Assembly (NCBI GenBank): GCA_017462545.1
Contig: JAFTQX010000034.1
Span: 1 to 51,538 of the forward strand
Direction of reading: 5' to 3'
Origin: Clostridia bacterium
Lineage (GTDB): Bacteria; Bacillota; Clostridia; Oscillospirales; CAG-272
Length of the DNA: 51,538 bases
Both the position numbers and the translations under genes were made by a program. Each line of letters opens with the position of its first letter. Within the stretch, counting starts at the first letter, position 1. Positions 41,455 through 49,323 of the stretch are shown in pieces. The notes below the pieces were generated by a model. That model was not told the DNA's origin and did not search any database. It saw nothing but the letters and a program-made list of their open reading frames with translations.

Positions 41455-41823
41455 ATGAATCAGCGAAAGCTCATTTTCGTAAATTGGAAGGTAAGCGTTT
41501 GTCGGCTAATGCTCCTTTGTGCGCTGCTTGCTGTATTGGTCATCGTTGGCTGCCCGTTTTATCGGTTTTTTGAGACACCTTGTCCTGCATGCGGCGTAAC
41601 ACGCGCATGGCTTGCCCTTCTGCATGGTAATGTGCGGCTGGCATTTTCATATCATCCACTTTTTTGGCTCCTGCCGTTTTTGCCGTTAGCCCTCCTTTGG
41701 CGTCGGCATATACAAGGCGGGAGGAGGCATTTTGTCCCGCTCTGTCTGGGAATTCTGGTCTTTCTTGTCTATCTCGTCCGCCTGATTGGAACAAGATGCG
41801 GCTATCCTTTTTTTCCGGAGTGA
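41455..41823 (+). CDS. DUF2752 membrane protein
   Basis: A 122-aa protein with three predicted helices (about 15-36, 66-84, 94-112). The family signature PCPACGVTRAWLALLHGN (about 42-59), a CPxCGxTR motif preceding a hydrophobic hairpin, is diagnostic for DUF2752. RBS AAAGAGGTGGGG. The function is unknown in all members I know of; proximity to TM2 proteins is common and is repeated here, with a 30-base gap to the next gene. Confidence 0.85.
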   Translation: MNQRKLIFVNWKVSVCRLMLLCALLAVLVIVGCPFYRFFETPCPACGVTRAWLALLHGNVRLAFSYHPLFWLLPFLPLALLWRRHIQGGRRHFVPLCLGILVFLVYLVRLIGTRCGYPFFPE

Positions 41824-41853
41824 GGGGATATATTTTTGACATTGGAGGTATGT

Positions 41854-42189
41854 ATGGATTCCAACAAAGTGGATATGTTTTTTGCAGCGCATCAAAAAGA
41901 ATTTCCGCACGACAAGTTGTTTTTGCTGCGTGAAAAGATGCTTGCAGCTGATGAGGGCAAGTATCAGGTCGTTTCAATGATGTCATTTAAGGATCCCACG
42001 GTGCTTTTGGTAATCTCTCTGTTTCTCGGCAGCTTTGGTATTGATCGTTTTATGCTCGGAGATACCGGGCTTGGCGTTCTGAAGCTGTTGACCTGTGGTG
42101 TATGCGGCATTATGACCATCATTGATTGGTTTACTGTCAGCGGCAAGGCAAAGGAAAAAAATTTTCAAGATCTCATGGCAATGCTGTGA
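41854..42189 (+). CDS. TM2-domain membrane protein
   Basis: A 111-aa protein. The N-terminal half (about 1-45) is soluble and helical (MDSNKVDMFFAAHQKEFP, then KLFLLREKMLAADEGKYQ). The C-terminal half is a TM2 domain: PTVLLVISLFLGSFGIDRFM (helix 1), the connecting DRFxLGxxxLGxLKL motif with the conserved Asp-Arg, then LLTCGVCGIMTIIDWF (helix 2 ending in the Trp-Phe signature). ATG 41854 is in frame behind GGAGG; a nearer ATG at 41850 is out of frame. It forms an operon with the DUF2752 gene. Function unknown. Confidence 0.87.
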   Translation: MDSNKVDMFFAAHQKEFPHDKLFLLREKMLAADEGKYQVVSMMSFKDPTVLLVISLFLGSFGIDRFMLGDTGLGVLKLLTCGVCGIMTIIDWFTVSGKAKEKNFQDLMAML

Positions 42190-42219
42190 TTCTTCGTGGG
42201 GCGGACAACGAGGATGCAG

Positions 42220-42245
42220 AAAAGAGCGGCTTTCGCCGCTCTTTT
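42220..42245 (+). terminator. Terminator of the DUF2752/TM2 operon
   Basis: AAAAGAGCGGC, loop TTTC, GCCGCTCTTTT. Confidence 0.88.
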
Positions 42246-42325
42246 CTTATGTAATTTTCAGAGAAGGTCTTTCTTTTTTATATACTTTGTGCTATACTAA
42301 TAGCATAAAAAGGAGGATTTTTCTT

Positions 42326-43759
42326 ATGCTGGAACATTGTACACCTCGTGAGGTGTTTTCTATATTTGAGGAGTTTTGCGCATTGCCGCACCCCTCGCGT
42401 AATACCAAGGCCGCAACCGATTACTGTGTCCGCTTTGCCAAGGCTCACGGTCTTGCCTACCGCACCGACGAGGCCGGGAACGTCATCATCCGCAAGCCGG
42501 CTACCCCCGGCAAAGAAACGGCACCAACAGTCATTTTGCAAGGGCATCTCGACATGGTTGCCGAAAAAGAGCCGGATTGCCCGATCAATTTTGATACAGA
42601 CGGTCTCTCGCTCTTTTTGGATGGCGACTTGATCGGCGCGCACGGCACTACCCTCGGTGGTGATGATGGGGTAGCCGTTGCGATGGTACTGGCCATCTTG
42701 GCTGACACCACACTCTCTCACCCCGCCATTGAGGCTGTTTTCACCACAGACGAGGAAATTGGCATGCTGGGGGCAGAGGCCATGGATATGTCCGACCTTC
42801 TTGGCCGTTATATGATCAACATCGACTCCGAGGAGGAGGGCATCCTTACCGTTTCCTGCGCGGGTGGCGCACAGGCGGATATCCACCTGCCCGTGTGTCG
42901 CGAGGCGGCCTCCGGTCATGTTGTTTCTGTCTTGCTGGATGGCATGAGCGGCGGTCATTCGGGTGCTGAAATTCATAAAAACCGTGCCAATGCCGACCGC
43001 GTGGCGGCCATGCTGCTCGCCGCAGTTGGTGCTGTGTGCGGGGTGCGTCTGATTGCGATTGAGGGAGGAACCAAGGATAATGCCATCCCTTGCCGTGCTA
43101 CCTGCCGTTTCTATGTGGATGATGTGGCGGCAGCCGAGGCCGCAATCGGTGCTTTCCGTGAAACGATTCAAGCGACCTATGCCGAATCCGATCCCGGTCT
43201 TACGCTTACCTATGAGATCAGGGAAGAGAACACCCCCGCTTTGACAGAAGAGGGCACCCGTGTGTTGCAAAGCCTGCTGTTGGATATTCCCTGCGGTGTG
43301 CAAAAGATGAGCACGGATATTCCCGGGCTTGTGCAGACCTCGCTCAATCTTGGCATTCTAACGACAAGCGACACGGACATGCATGCTGTCTATTCTGTGC
43401 GCTCCTCGGTTGGCGAGGAAAAGCGCGAGCTGCTTGCGCGCATGCGTGCGCTTGCCATGGCAGCGGGCGCTTCGTTTGCAGTAGAAGGGGAGTACCCTGC
43501 TTGGGAATACAAAAAGGTATCGCCTTTGCGGGACACCGTGGTGGATACCTATCGCCGCCTGTACGGGCGCGAGATGAAGGTGGAGGCCATCCACGCCGGC
43601 CTGGAGTGTGGTCTGTTCAGCGATCGTATTCCGGGGCTGGAGTGTGTTTCGCTTGGCCCGAATATGCAGGATATCCACACCACCAGAGAGCGGCTTTCGG
43701 TTTCCTCTGTCCGCCGCACCTATGAATTTGTATGTGCGATCCTCGCGTCTATTGCATAA
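42326..43759 (+). CDS. pepD: Aminoacyl-histidine dipeptidase (PepD, M20 peptidase)
   Basis: A 477-aa di-zinc cytosolic dipeptidase that cleaves Xaa-His and other dipeptides. The start ATG 42326 follows AAAGGAGGA. Metal and catalytic residues are visible: VILQGHLDMVAEKEPD (His and catalytic Asp, about 72-87), HGTTLGGDDGVAVAMV (bridging Asp, about 108-123), VFTTDEEIGMLGA (catalytic base Glu-Glu, about 138-150), NIDSEEEG (Asp ligand, about 165), and the C-terminal His in LGPNMQDIHTTRERL (about 452). SGGHSGAEIHKNRANA marks the PepD lid domain. A TATACT -10 with TG lies at 42293-42298. It is followed 13 bases later by an M24 peptidase gene, so the two form a peptide-salvage operon. Confidence 0.95.
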   Translation: MLEHCTPREVFSIFEEFCALPHPSRNTKAATDYCVRFAKAHGLAYRTDEAGNVIIRKPATPGKETAPTVILQGHLDMVAEKEPDCPINFDTDGLSLFLDGDLIGAHGTTLGGDDGVAVAMVLAILADTTLSHPAIEAVFTTDEEIGMLGAEAMDMSDLLGRYMINIDSEEEGILTVSCAGGAQADIHLPVCREAASGHVVSVLLDGMSGGHSGAEIHKNRANADRVAAMLLAAVGAVCGVRLIAIEGGTKDNAIPCRATCRFYVDDVAAAEAAIGAFRETIQATYAESDPGLTLTYEIREENTPALTEEGTRVLQSLLLDIPCGVQKMSTDIPGLVQTSLNLGILTTSDTDMHAVYSVRSSVGEEKRELLARMRALAMAAGASFAVEGEYPAWEYKKVSPLRDTVVDTYRRLYGREMKVEAIHAGLECGLFSDRIPGLECVSLGPNMQDIHTTRERLSVSSVRRTYEFVCAILASIA

Positions 43760-43772
43760 AGGAGTAAAGAAC

Positions 43773-44840
43773 ATGAAAGAAAGAATTGAGCAGGTACGCG
43801 CCGCGCTGGCCGTCAATGAGGCAGCCTTGATCGAAAGCGGGGCAAACCGTTTTTATCTCACCGGCTTTCCGTCCTCTGCCGGGCAGCTGCTGATTACCCC
43901 GCAGGACGCGTATTTTATTATCGATTTCCGTTATGTGGAGAAGGCACGCGCCACGGTAAAGACGGCAAACGTGATCCTGATGGAAAACAGCCGTGAGCAG
44001 ATCGCCCGCCTGCTTGCGCAGGATGGTGCTACTCACCTGTATGTAGAGGCAGAAAGCACCTCGCTTTCTCGCTTTGCTGCCCTGCGTGATGGTCTGCCCG
44101 GGGTAACCCTCTGCGAGGGGGATAAGATCGACCGTGCGCTGGTAGAGGCGCGTGCGATCAAGACGCGTGAGGAATTGGCCAATATTGTGGCCGCGCAGCA
44201 GATGACCGATGAGACCTTCACCTACATCCTTGACCGCATCACCCCCGGTCGTACCGAGCGTGAGGTCATGCTGGATATGGAATTTTATATGCGTCGCCTG
44301 GGCAGCGAGGGCGTTTCCTTTGATTTCATTGTCGTTTCGGGTAAAAATTCTTCCTTGCCGCACGGTGTGCCTACCGATAAAAAGATCGAGCGTGGCGACT
44401 TTGTAACGATGGACTTTGGTGCTGTGGTCAACGGCTATCATTCGGATATGACGCGTACTGTGGCCGTTGGTACCGTGAGCGAGGAGCAAAGACGCGTGTA
44501 TGACACCGTTTATGCCGCACAGGCGGCCGCCCTAGACTTCATTCGCCCCGGTGTTGCCTGTATCGAGGTTGACCGTGTAGCGCGTGATCTGATCTATGGA
44601 GCGGGGTATGAAGGGTGCTTTGGCCATGGACTTGGCCACAGCGTCGGCGTGGAGATTCACGAAAATCCCTCCTGCAATACCCGTTGCCAAGAGATCCTGC
44701 GCCCCGGCATCGTGATGACGATTGAGCCGGGTATCTATCTTGAAAACAAGTTCGGCGTCCGCATTGAGGATATGGTCTACCTGACCGAGAACGGCACCGA
44801 AAATTTGACCAAGAGTGAGAAAAAGCTGCTGATCGTGTAA
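43773..44840 (+). CDS. M24-family Xaa-Pro peptidase (aminopeptidase P/prolidase type)
   Basis: A 355-aa cytosolic metallopeptidase. The start ATG 43773 follows AAAGGAG. The N-terminal creatinase-like domain (about 1-125) includes NRFYLTGFPSSAGQLLI. The pita-bread catalytic domain has the metal ligands in order: MDFGAVVNGYHSDMTRT (two Asp, about 212-228), GHGLGHSVGVEIHENP (His, about 287-302), TIEPGIYL (Glu, about 317-324) and VRIEDMVYLT (Glu, about 331-340). Length and motifs fit YpdF/PapA-type enzymes of Firmicutes. Coupled with PepD it would finish degradation of proline-containing peptides. Confidence 0.93.
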   Translation: MKERIEQVRAALAVNEAALIESGANRFYLTGFPSSAGQLLITPQDAYFIIDFRYVEKARATVKTANVILMENSREQIARLLAQDGATHLYVEAESTSLSRFAALRDGLPGVTLCEGDKIDRALVEARAIKTREELANIVAAQQMTDETFTYILDRITPGRTEREVMLDMEFYMRRLGSEGVSFDFIVVSGKNSSLPHGVPTDKKIERGDFVTMDFGAVVNGYHSDMTRTVAVGTVSEEQRRVYDTVYAAQAAALDFIRPGVACIEVDRVARDLIYGAGYEGCFGHGLGHSVGVEIHENPSCNTRCQEILRPGIVMTIEPGIYLENKFGVRIEDMVYLTENGTENLTKSEKKLLIV

Positions 44841-44841
44841 T

Positions 44842-44876
44842 AAAAACAGGCGAGGAATGTTTCCTCGCCTGTTTTT
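44842..44876. terminator. Bidirectional terminator between convergent genes
   Basis: AAAAACAGGCGAGGAA, three-base loop, TTCCTCGCCTGTTTTT. It serves the peptidase operon and the DMT transporter. Confidence 0.9.
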
Positions 44877-45729
44877 ATAGCTTCAAGAAGACAACCGCTA
44901 ATATGCCGGCGCCCAGTGCCAGCCAATGCGGCGCCCTTAATCGCTCGCGGAAGATCACCATACCGCAAAGAAGCGAAAGCAAGATCGTTCCCGCAGAGAT
45001 GGCAGGAAAGAGAACAGAGGCATTCTCCATTCCCGAAAGTGCCAGCGTGCAATAGTTGGCAAGCCCGTTGGTGATGCCGGATAGAAGACCGTATCGCTTG
45101 CCGCGCAGGGCACGAAGTTGGTTCGGCTTGATCTGCACAGCGGCGATCGCCAAAAACACGATCATGCAAACCAGCATAGCAAAGAGCATGAATTCCGATA
45201 AATACAATCCGGGATACAGCAATTGGTGCTGCTTTTGCAGAACAGAGCAAAAGCCGTTGCTGAGGAAGGTGAGTAAAATAAAGAAGATCCATTTGGGGTA
45301 ATCGGTTTTTTGCTGTGATGCGTGTCCTTTTCCCACATTGGCTGCGATCAGGGCAACCACCAAAGCGGCAAGCCCCAATCCCTTGAACAAGCTAAGCTCT
45401 TCATGGCAGAATGCCAGACCATACAAGAGCGGCAGCACAACGGAAAAAGAAACGATCAGACTGGTCAGCGACATGGGGCCAAGTCCCAGTGCGCGAAAGC
45501 CGGCGTACATCGAAAGACACATCAGCGCACCGTATCCAAGCCCATACAGCATGGTGGACAGATGAAAGGTAAAATGCCCGATGCAAAGAAGACCAAATAA
45601 TAAACAAGCGCTGCTTGCCTTCAGGGCATTAAATGCGGCGGCATTGTGTGCTACGCGCTGATATTGCTTGGTGCTGGCCGATTGAGTAACCGTGGTCAGC
45701 AGAATGCAGCAGTATAACAGAATTGCCAT
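44875..45729 (-). CDS. DMT-superfamily (EamA-like) transporter
   Basis: A 284-aa protein with ten hydrophobic segments in two EamA-like halves (about 1-130 and 150-284). The pairs LGLGPMSLTSLIVSFSVVLPLLYG (end of half one) and SVLFPAISAGTILLSLLCGMVIFRERL (end of half two, with the typical ER-L) are characteristic (segments abbreviated). The substrate cannot be read; such proteins move sugars, amino acids or nucleotide derivatives. Its start overlaps the stop of the upstream GH20-like gene (TGATG on the minus strand), so it is translationally coupled to it and may move the sugar released or the substrate. Confidence 0.88.
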   Translation of the reverse strand: MAILLYCCILLTTVTQSASTKQYQRVAHNAAAFNALKASSACLLFGLLCIGHFTFHLSTMLYGLGYGALMCLSMYAGFRALGLGPMSLTSLIVSFSVVLPLLYGLAFCHEELSLFKGLGLAALVVALIAANVGKGHASQQKTDYPKWIFFILLTFLSNGFCSVLQKQHQLLYPGLYLSEFMLFAMLVCMIVFLAIAAVQIKPNQLRALRGKRYGLLSGITNGLANYCTLALSGMENASVLFPAISAGTILLSLLCGMVIFRERLRAPHWLALGAGILAVVFLKL

Positions 45730-47102
45730 CAGGTTCTCACCCCAATCTGATGCTTTGCCCAGCCGGCCTGCTCATATTGCCCGTTTGCGGGGAAGGACTT
45801 GCGCAGCAAAGAGGCACTCTTTGCAGAGAGGGCTGCACCGTTATCCGGCTGCTCCTGCCAGCAGTACTGGGCAGATTTTGCTACCTGCGGCATCGCGGCA
45901 GACAGGGTATGCCAGGTCGTGTGCAAAACGCCGTACAGTCCTTCCTGAGAGACAGTTTTTAGGCAGGCATCCGGCTGCTCCCAGGGGCAGAGAAGACAAT
46001 CAAAGCCTGCCTCACGGAAGATAAGTGCCGTCTCGATCGGTACAATCGGCGCGTGATATTGCCAGTCGGCAATGATGATGCGGCGATCTAGCCGTGAGAG
46101 CAGGTATTCTTCGCATGCCTCGCTCGGTGCGGCAGCGGTATAGTAGCGGGATTGGAAGCTTGGACGGTTGTATACCAGCATGTCTCCCCAAGCGATTGCG
46201 CGGCGGCCGATGGCGGCTAATTCATCGCATACGTCGTTCAAAAAGTCGCAGATAAAATCCATTTCCTCTTTGGAATAGGTAAAATCGTATGCCTCATCAC
46301 AGCCAATGTGAAAATAGTCTCCCTCGCCGCACAGTTCGATCAGCTCCGCACGGATCTTGCGCAGCAGTGCGCGTGTCTTTTGACGGCGAATATCCCAGCA
46401 CCATCCCGTATCGGTAAAATAGACCTGCAGCGTAGGGTTCTGATCTAACACTACATGCTTGCCGTGCATAATGCGGGAGGCGGAGGCGTGCCCCCAATGA
46501 TTGAACATGGGAATGACCTGCATGCCGAGCGTGCGAGCCGTTTCAATAATCGGAGCGATCTCTTGCTTTTGAAAGGCGTGCGACCAGGATAATTCCTTCA
46601 AGCAATCATAATGCAGCATCCCCCAGAATTCCAGTATGATATGTGTGTATTTCAGTGCCCCGCAAAAGCGGACGAATTTTTCCAATTCCCATAGCTCGGT
46701 TTCGGGGAATATGCAAAAGTGTACCATGCGGTTTTGAATCAGTGGTTGCTCGCGAAGCTCGCAGCAGGGGATCTCTGCGCCCGCTTCGCCGGCGCGTATC
46801 ATATCCAGCAGGGTGATGTAGCCGAAAATCAGATCCTGCTCTGTGCCGGCGCGTACAGAAACGCCTTGCGGTGTAACGGTGATGGCATAGGCGTATCCGT
46901 CCGTTGAGGGGCAGGGGGCTTGTCCCATGCAGAAGCATAGCTCCTGCGTATTGGTTATAGAAAGTGTGGAGAGATGAAAACTAAAGGATTGAAAGAATTC
47001 CTGCAGCACCGGTGCTTGCAGGCAGGCATGCGCGGTGGCTTGCGCATTGTCGGGAATGGAGAAAACACCGTCTTGGTAGCAGCTTTGATCGTGAAAAAAC
47101 AT
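45729..47102 (-). CDS. Glycoside hydrolase family 20-like protein (457 aa)
   Basis: A shorter second GH20-like enzyme without signal peptide. The barrel starts near IQNRMVHFCIFPETELWELE (about 118-137). HIILEFWGMLHYD, MQVIPMFNHWGHAS and DYFHIGCDEAYDFTYS (about 262-277, Asp-Glu catalytic pair) are typical family strands. The N-terminal domain is reduced to about 115 residues. RBS AGGAGGTAG lies before the CAT at 47100-47102. It is the first gene of an operon with the DMT transporter and is divergent from an AraC regulator. This arrangement points to sugar-responsive control of N-acetylhexosamine or related glycoside use. Confidence 0.82.
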   Translation of the reverse strand: MFFHDQSCYQDGVFSIPDNAQATAHACLQAPVLQEFFQSFSFHLSTLSITNTQELCFCMGQAPCPSTDGYAYAITVTPQGVSVRAGTEQDLIFGYITLLDMIRAGEAGAEIPCCELREQPLIQNRMVHFCIFPETELWELEKFVRFCGALKYTHIILEFWGMLHYDCLKELSWSHAFQKQEIAPIIETARTLGMQVIPMFNHWGHASASRIMHGKHVVLDQNPTLQVYFTDTGWCWDIRRQKTRALLRKIRAELIELCGEGDYFHIGCDEAYDFTYSKEEMDFICDFLNDVCDELAAIGRRAIAWGDMLVYNRPSFQSRYYTAAAPSEACEEYLLSRLDRRIIIADWQYHAPIVPIETALIFREAGFDCLLCPWEQPDACLKTVSQEGLYGVLHTTWHTLSAAMPQVAKSAQYCWQEQPDNGAALSAKSASLLRKSFPANGQYEQAGWAKHQIGVRT

Positions 47103-47217
47103 ATCTCTACCTCCTTTTTTCTTATTGTAAAAGATTTATGATCGATATGCCACCTCTTTTTCAATCAAAAGGGTGGATTTTTCGATCAGATGTGGTATAA
47201 TACATTGAGGTGATGAT

Positions 47218-47952
47218 ATGCTGTATAATGAAGATGATCTGTGCTTCAACATTCTGTCTGTTGGTAATTACGTTCATCGAAATGGTGAAATTTTCGTGCA
47301 TGCGCGGCCATATGCGGCACTTTCTCTGCGTCTTTGCGGGAGTGGACTCTTTACCGTAGACGGCGAGGAGTGCCTTTCTTCCCCCGGGGACGTGATGTTT
47401 ATCCCTGCGGGGCTTGCCTACCGTGTGATCTATACGGATAGTGAGAGCCTGGTGGTGCATTTGACGGCGTGTGATTATGACCGTGCGGAGTTTTATAGCG
47501 GCTGCTTTGGCATGCTTCCGCTCTTTGAGGCGGTGCGCGAGCATTGGCAGCAGAATGCTGTCAATCGGGTAAAAGCGGGTGTTTATGAGATTCTTGCCCG
47601 CTTGGAGGAGGCATCGGCACCGCATGTAGATCCTGCTGTTTTGGCATGCAAGGCGCATCTAGACCGCTGTTATACCGATGCTTTTCTTCGTCTTTCCGAT
47701 GTGTGTCGGGAAGGCGGCATCAGCCAGCCCGTTTTTCGGCGTAGGTTTCACATGTATTACGGCTCCTCACCCATGCAGTATTTGACCAAGCTGCGCATGC
47801 AGCGTGCGGCAACGTTGCTGTCAACGGGGCGTTACGGTGTGAAGGCGGTTGCACCGCTGTGCGGTTTTTCGGATGAAAAGTATTTTTCACGCGCATTTCA
47901 TGCTTATTATGGGGAAAGCCCTTCTGCTTTTTGTAAACGCATAAAAATGTAA
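47218..47952 (+). CDS. AraC-family transcriptional regulator
   Basis: A 244-aa regulator. The N-terminal cupin-like sensor (about 1-110) includes LFTVDGEECLSSPGDVMFIPAG, typical of AraC_binding domains (segment abbreviated). The C-terminal double HTH spans about 145-244: LDRCYTDAFLRLSDVCREGGIS, PVFRRRFHMYYGSSPMQYL, and FSDEKYFSRAFHAYYGESPSAF (family signature FxxxxYFxRxFKxxxGxSP). The TATAAT at 47196-47201 is 16 bases before the start, so the leader is very short. Its divergent position suggests it activates the GH20-like/DMT operon in response to a sugar. Confidence 0.92.
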   Translation: MLYNEDDLCFNILSVGNYVHRNGEIFVHARPYAALSLRLCGSGLFTVDGEECLSSPGDVMFIPAGLAYRVIYTDSESLVVHLTACDYDRAEFYSGCFGMLPLFEAVREHWQQNAVNRVKAGVYEILARLEEASAPHVDPAVLACKAHLDRCYTDAFLRLSDVCREGGISQPVFRRRFHMYYGSSPMQYLTKLRMQRAATLLSTGRYGVKAVAPLCGFSDEKYFSRAFHAYYGESPSAFCKRIKM

Positions 47953-47971
47953 TATTTTTTTGATGTAGATA

Positions 47972-48000
47972 TTGTATTTTGTAAAGGAACGTGCTATAAT
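47972..48000 (+). promoter_or_regulatory. Promoter of the THF riboswitch/folT transcript
   Basis: TTGTAT, 17-bp spacer, TATAAT with TGc. Confidence 0.82.
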
Positions 48001-48024
48001 ACCATCATCTATTTTTTATAGTAG

Positions 48025-48131
48025 AACAGAGTAGAGGGTCGCGCGTGAAGTGCCTGCCGGACGGGGAGTTGCCTGCAGGACGAAAATGCCACTTGGCATT
48101 GCGGTGCGGTCTTCGCATCCCGCTGTCTGTT
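48025..48131 (+). promoter_or_regulatory. Tetrahydrofolate (THF) riboswitch
   Basis: P1 forms between AACAGA 48025-48030 and TCTGTT 48126-48131. The core matches known THF aptamers in order: AGAGTAGA, then GCGTGAAGTG, GGGGAGTTG, GACGAA, GCGGTG, and GCATCCCGCT at the 3' side. The position upstream of a FolT-type gene agrees with the established distribution of this riboswitch in Clostridia. Confidence 0.88.
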
Positions 48132-48150
48132 ATGGGGCATTTTTTCTATG

Positions 48151-48187
48151 CTTCCCGTCTCAGAGCGAGAATCTGTGATACGGGAGG
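48151..48187 (+). promoter_or_regulatory. Shine-Dalgarno sequestering hairpin of folT
   Basis: CTTCCCGT 48151-48158 pairs with ACGGGAGG 48180-48187, which is the ribosome site of folT. An inner CAGA/TCTG extends the stem. This suggests that folate binding turns off translation, though GGGGCATTTTTT at 48135-48145 could alternatively be part of a terminator. Confidence 0.65.
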
Positions 48188-48196
48188 TATTTTTAT

Positions 48197-48721
48197 ATGC
48201 AAAACACACGTCGTTTGGTTTTGGACGCGATGCTGGTCGCTCTGTATGTGGTGTTTGCCACGGTCTTTTCTTTTGAGACGCCGCTTTTTAAGGTTTCGCT
48301 GACCAGCCTGCCCATTCTGCTGTCTGCCTGCCTGTTTGGCATCAAGGATACGGTAGCTGTTGCATTCCTTGGTAGCTTTATTGACCAGCTGCTGTACGGC
48401 CTTGGGGGCACGACACCTTTATGGATAGCACCGGTGGTTCTTTTTGCGATCGTGGCATCCTTGGCGTTTTGGTTGGTTAAACAAAACAATTGGTTGCCGT
48501 TTTTCCTGTTGGCGATTATTTTTTCTGAATTTGTGTTAACCGCGGGCAATTCTATAGCGATATATATTGATAACTACCTGAAGGGGAATGTAACCGAGGT
48601 AGCAACGATTTTCACGACCACGCGCATCATCAATTGGGGGGCGCGTACCGCAATTTCCTGCATTTTGGTACCGCTTCTTTTGCCGCCGCTTCGTGCTTTG
48701 GTTGGCAGAACTAAATATTAA
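48197..48721 (+). CDS. folT: Folate ECF transporter substrate-binding subunit FolT
   Basis: A 174-aa membrane protein with about six helices. The start ATG 48197 follows GGGAGG. The N-terminal NTRRLVLDAMLVALYVVFATV has the A-rich helix used by S-components to dock on EcfT (segment abbreviated). LTSLPILLSACLFGIKDTVAVAFLGSFIDQLL, in its parts, matches the folate/thiamine S-component pattern of helices 2-3 (SLPILLxxxxFGxxxG...GxxxDxL). Folate specificity comes mainly from the THF riboswitch just upstream. The shared EcfA/A'/T module is not in the window. Confidence 0.85.
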   Translation: MQNTRRLVLDAMLVALYVVFATVFSFETPLFKVSLTSLPILLSACLFGIKDTVAVAFLGSFIDQLLYGLGGTTPLWIAPVVLFAIVASLAFWLVKQNNWLPFFLLAIIFSEFVLTAGNSIAIYIDNYLKGNVTEVATIFTTTRIINWGARTAISCILVPLLLPPLRALVGRTKY

Positions 48722-48763
48722 AACAACGCGCAGCCGTGTTCCCCCACGGCTGCGCGTTGTTTA
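48722..48763. terminator. Bidirectional terminator between folT and the GtrA gene
   Basis: An 18-bp perfect stem (AAACAACGCGCAGCCGTG and its complement) with a six-base loop and T-rich tails both ways. Confidence 0.9.
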
Positions 48764-49222
48764 TTTCTTGATAAAAACGAAAAATTTGCTCAATACATAA
48801 TTCAGAATAAGCACCACGACATTTCCCGCGATCTTGACCACCATGGCTTCCAGCGTCAGCCATGTCACAAAAACGAAAAGGATCAGCTCTTCAATCCCCA
48901 GCGTGACCAAGCGGCTGGCAAAAAATTTACCCATCTCGGGCAAAAAGGCTTGTTTCTTGCCGGAGAATACCCAAGTGCGGTTAGAGAGAAAGGCAAACAG
49001 CACCGCCGCGATCCAGGAAAGGACATTGGCCAGCAGCTCGTTCATCGTAAGCGGGTAATGTAACAGATAAAAGCTGCCCCAGCTGATGGCGGTGGTCAGC
49101 GCTCCAAAAAAGAGATAGAGCAGCACCTCGCGGTGGCGGTTATAAAAGGGGGCAAACACGCGCAGAATCGGCAGCGCCAACAGGCGATCAAAGATATCGC
49201 GGCGCGGAGAGTGGTCGTTCAT
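48761..49222 (-). CDS. GtrA-family membrane protein
   Basis: A 153-aa protein with four helices. The pattern LLYLFFGALTTAISWGSFYLL (helix 1, with the FxxVGxxxT-type start), ANVLSWIAAVLFAFLSNRTWVF (helix 2 ending in the family word NRxWVF), and LNYVLSKFFVFIKK at the end (NYxxSKxxVF) identifies GtrA/DPMS-like proteins (segments abbreviated). These help flip or transfer lipid-linked sugars for cell-wall teichoic or glycan decoration. The start CAT 49220-49222 follows AAAGGAC. It is monocistronic; no glycosyltransferase is adjacent. Confidence 0.9.
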   Translation of the reverse strand: MNDHSPRRDIFDRLLALPILRVFAPFYNRHREVLLYLFFGALTTAISWGSFYLLHYPLTMNELLANVLSWIAAVLFAFLSNRTWVFSGKKQAFLPEMGKFFASRLVTLGIEELILFVFVTWLTLEAMVVKIAGNVVVLILNYVLSKFFVFIKK

Positions 49223-49290
49223 GTAGGAGTCCTTTCGGGAAAAGTGGCTGTTTTGACTATTGTATCATATATTGCTGAAAAATGCAAGAA

Positions 49291-49318
49291 AAACCGGAGA
49301 ACAAGTGTTCTCCGGTTT
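49291..49318 (-). terminator. Terminator of the SLH protein gene
   Basis: AAACCGGAGAAC, loop, GTTCTCCGGTTT. The minus-strand tail is TTTCTTGC. Confidence 0.78.
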
Positions 49319-49323
49319 GTGTT

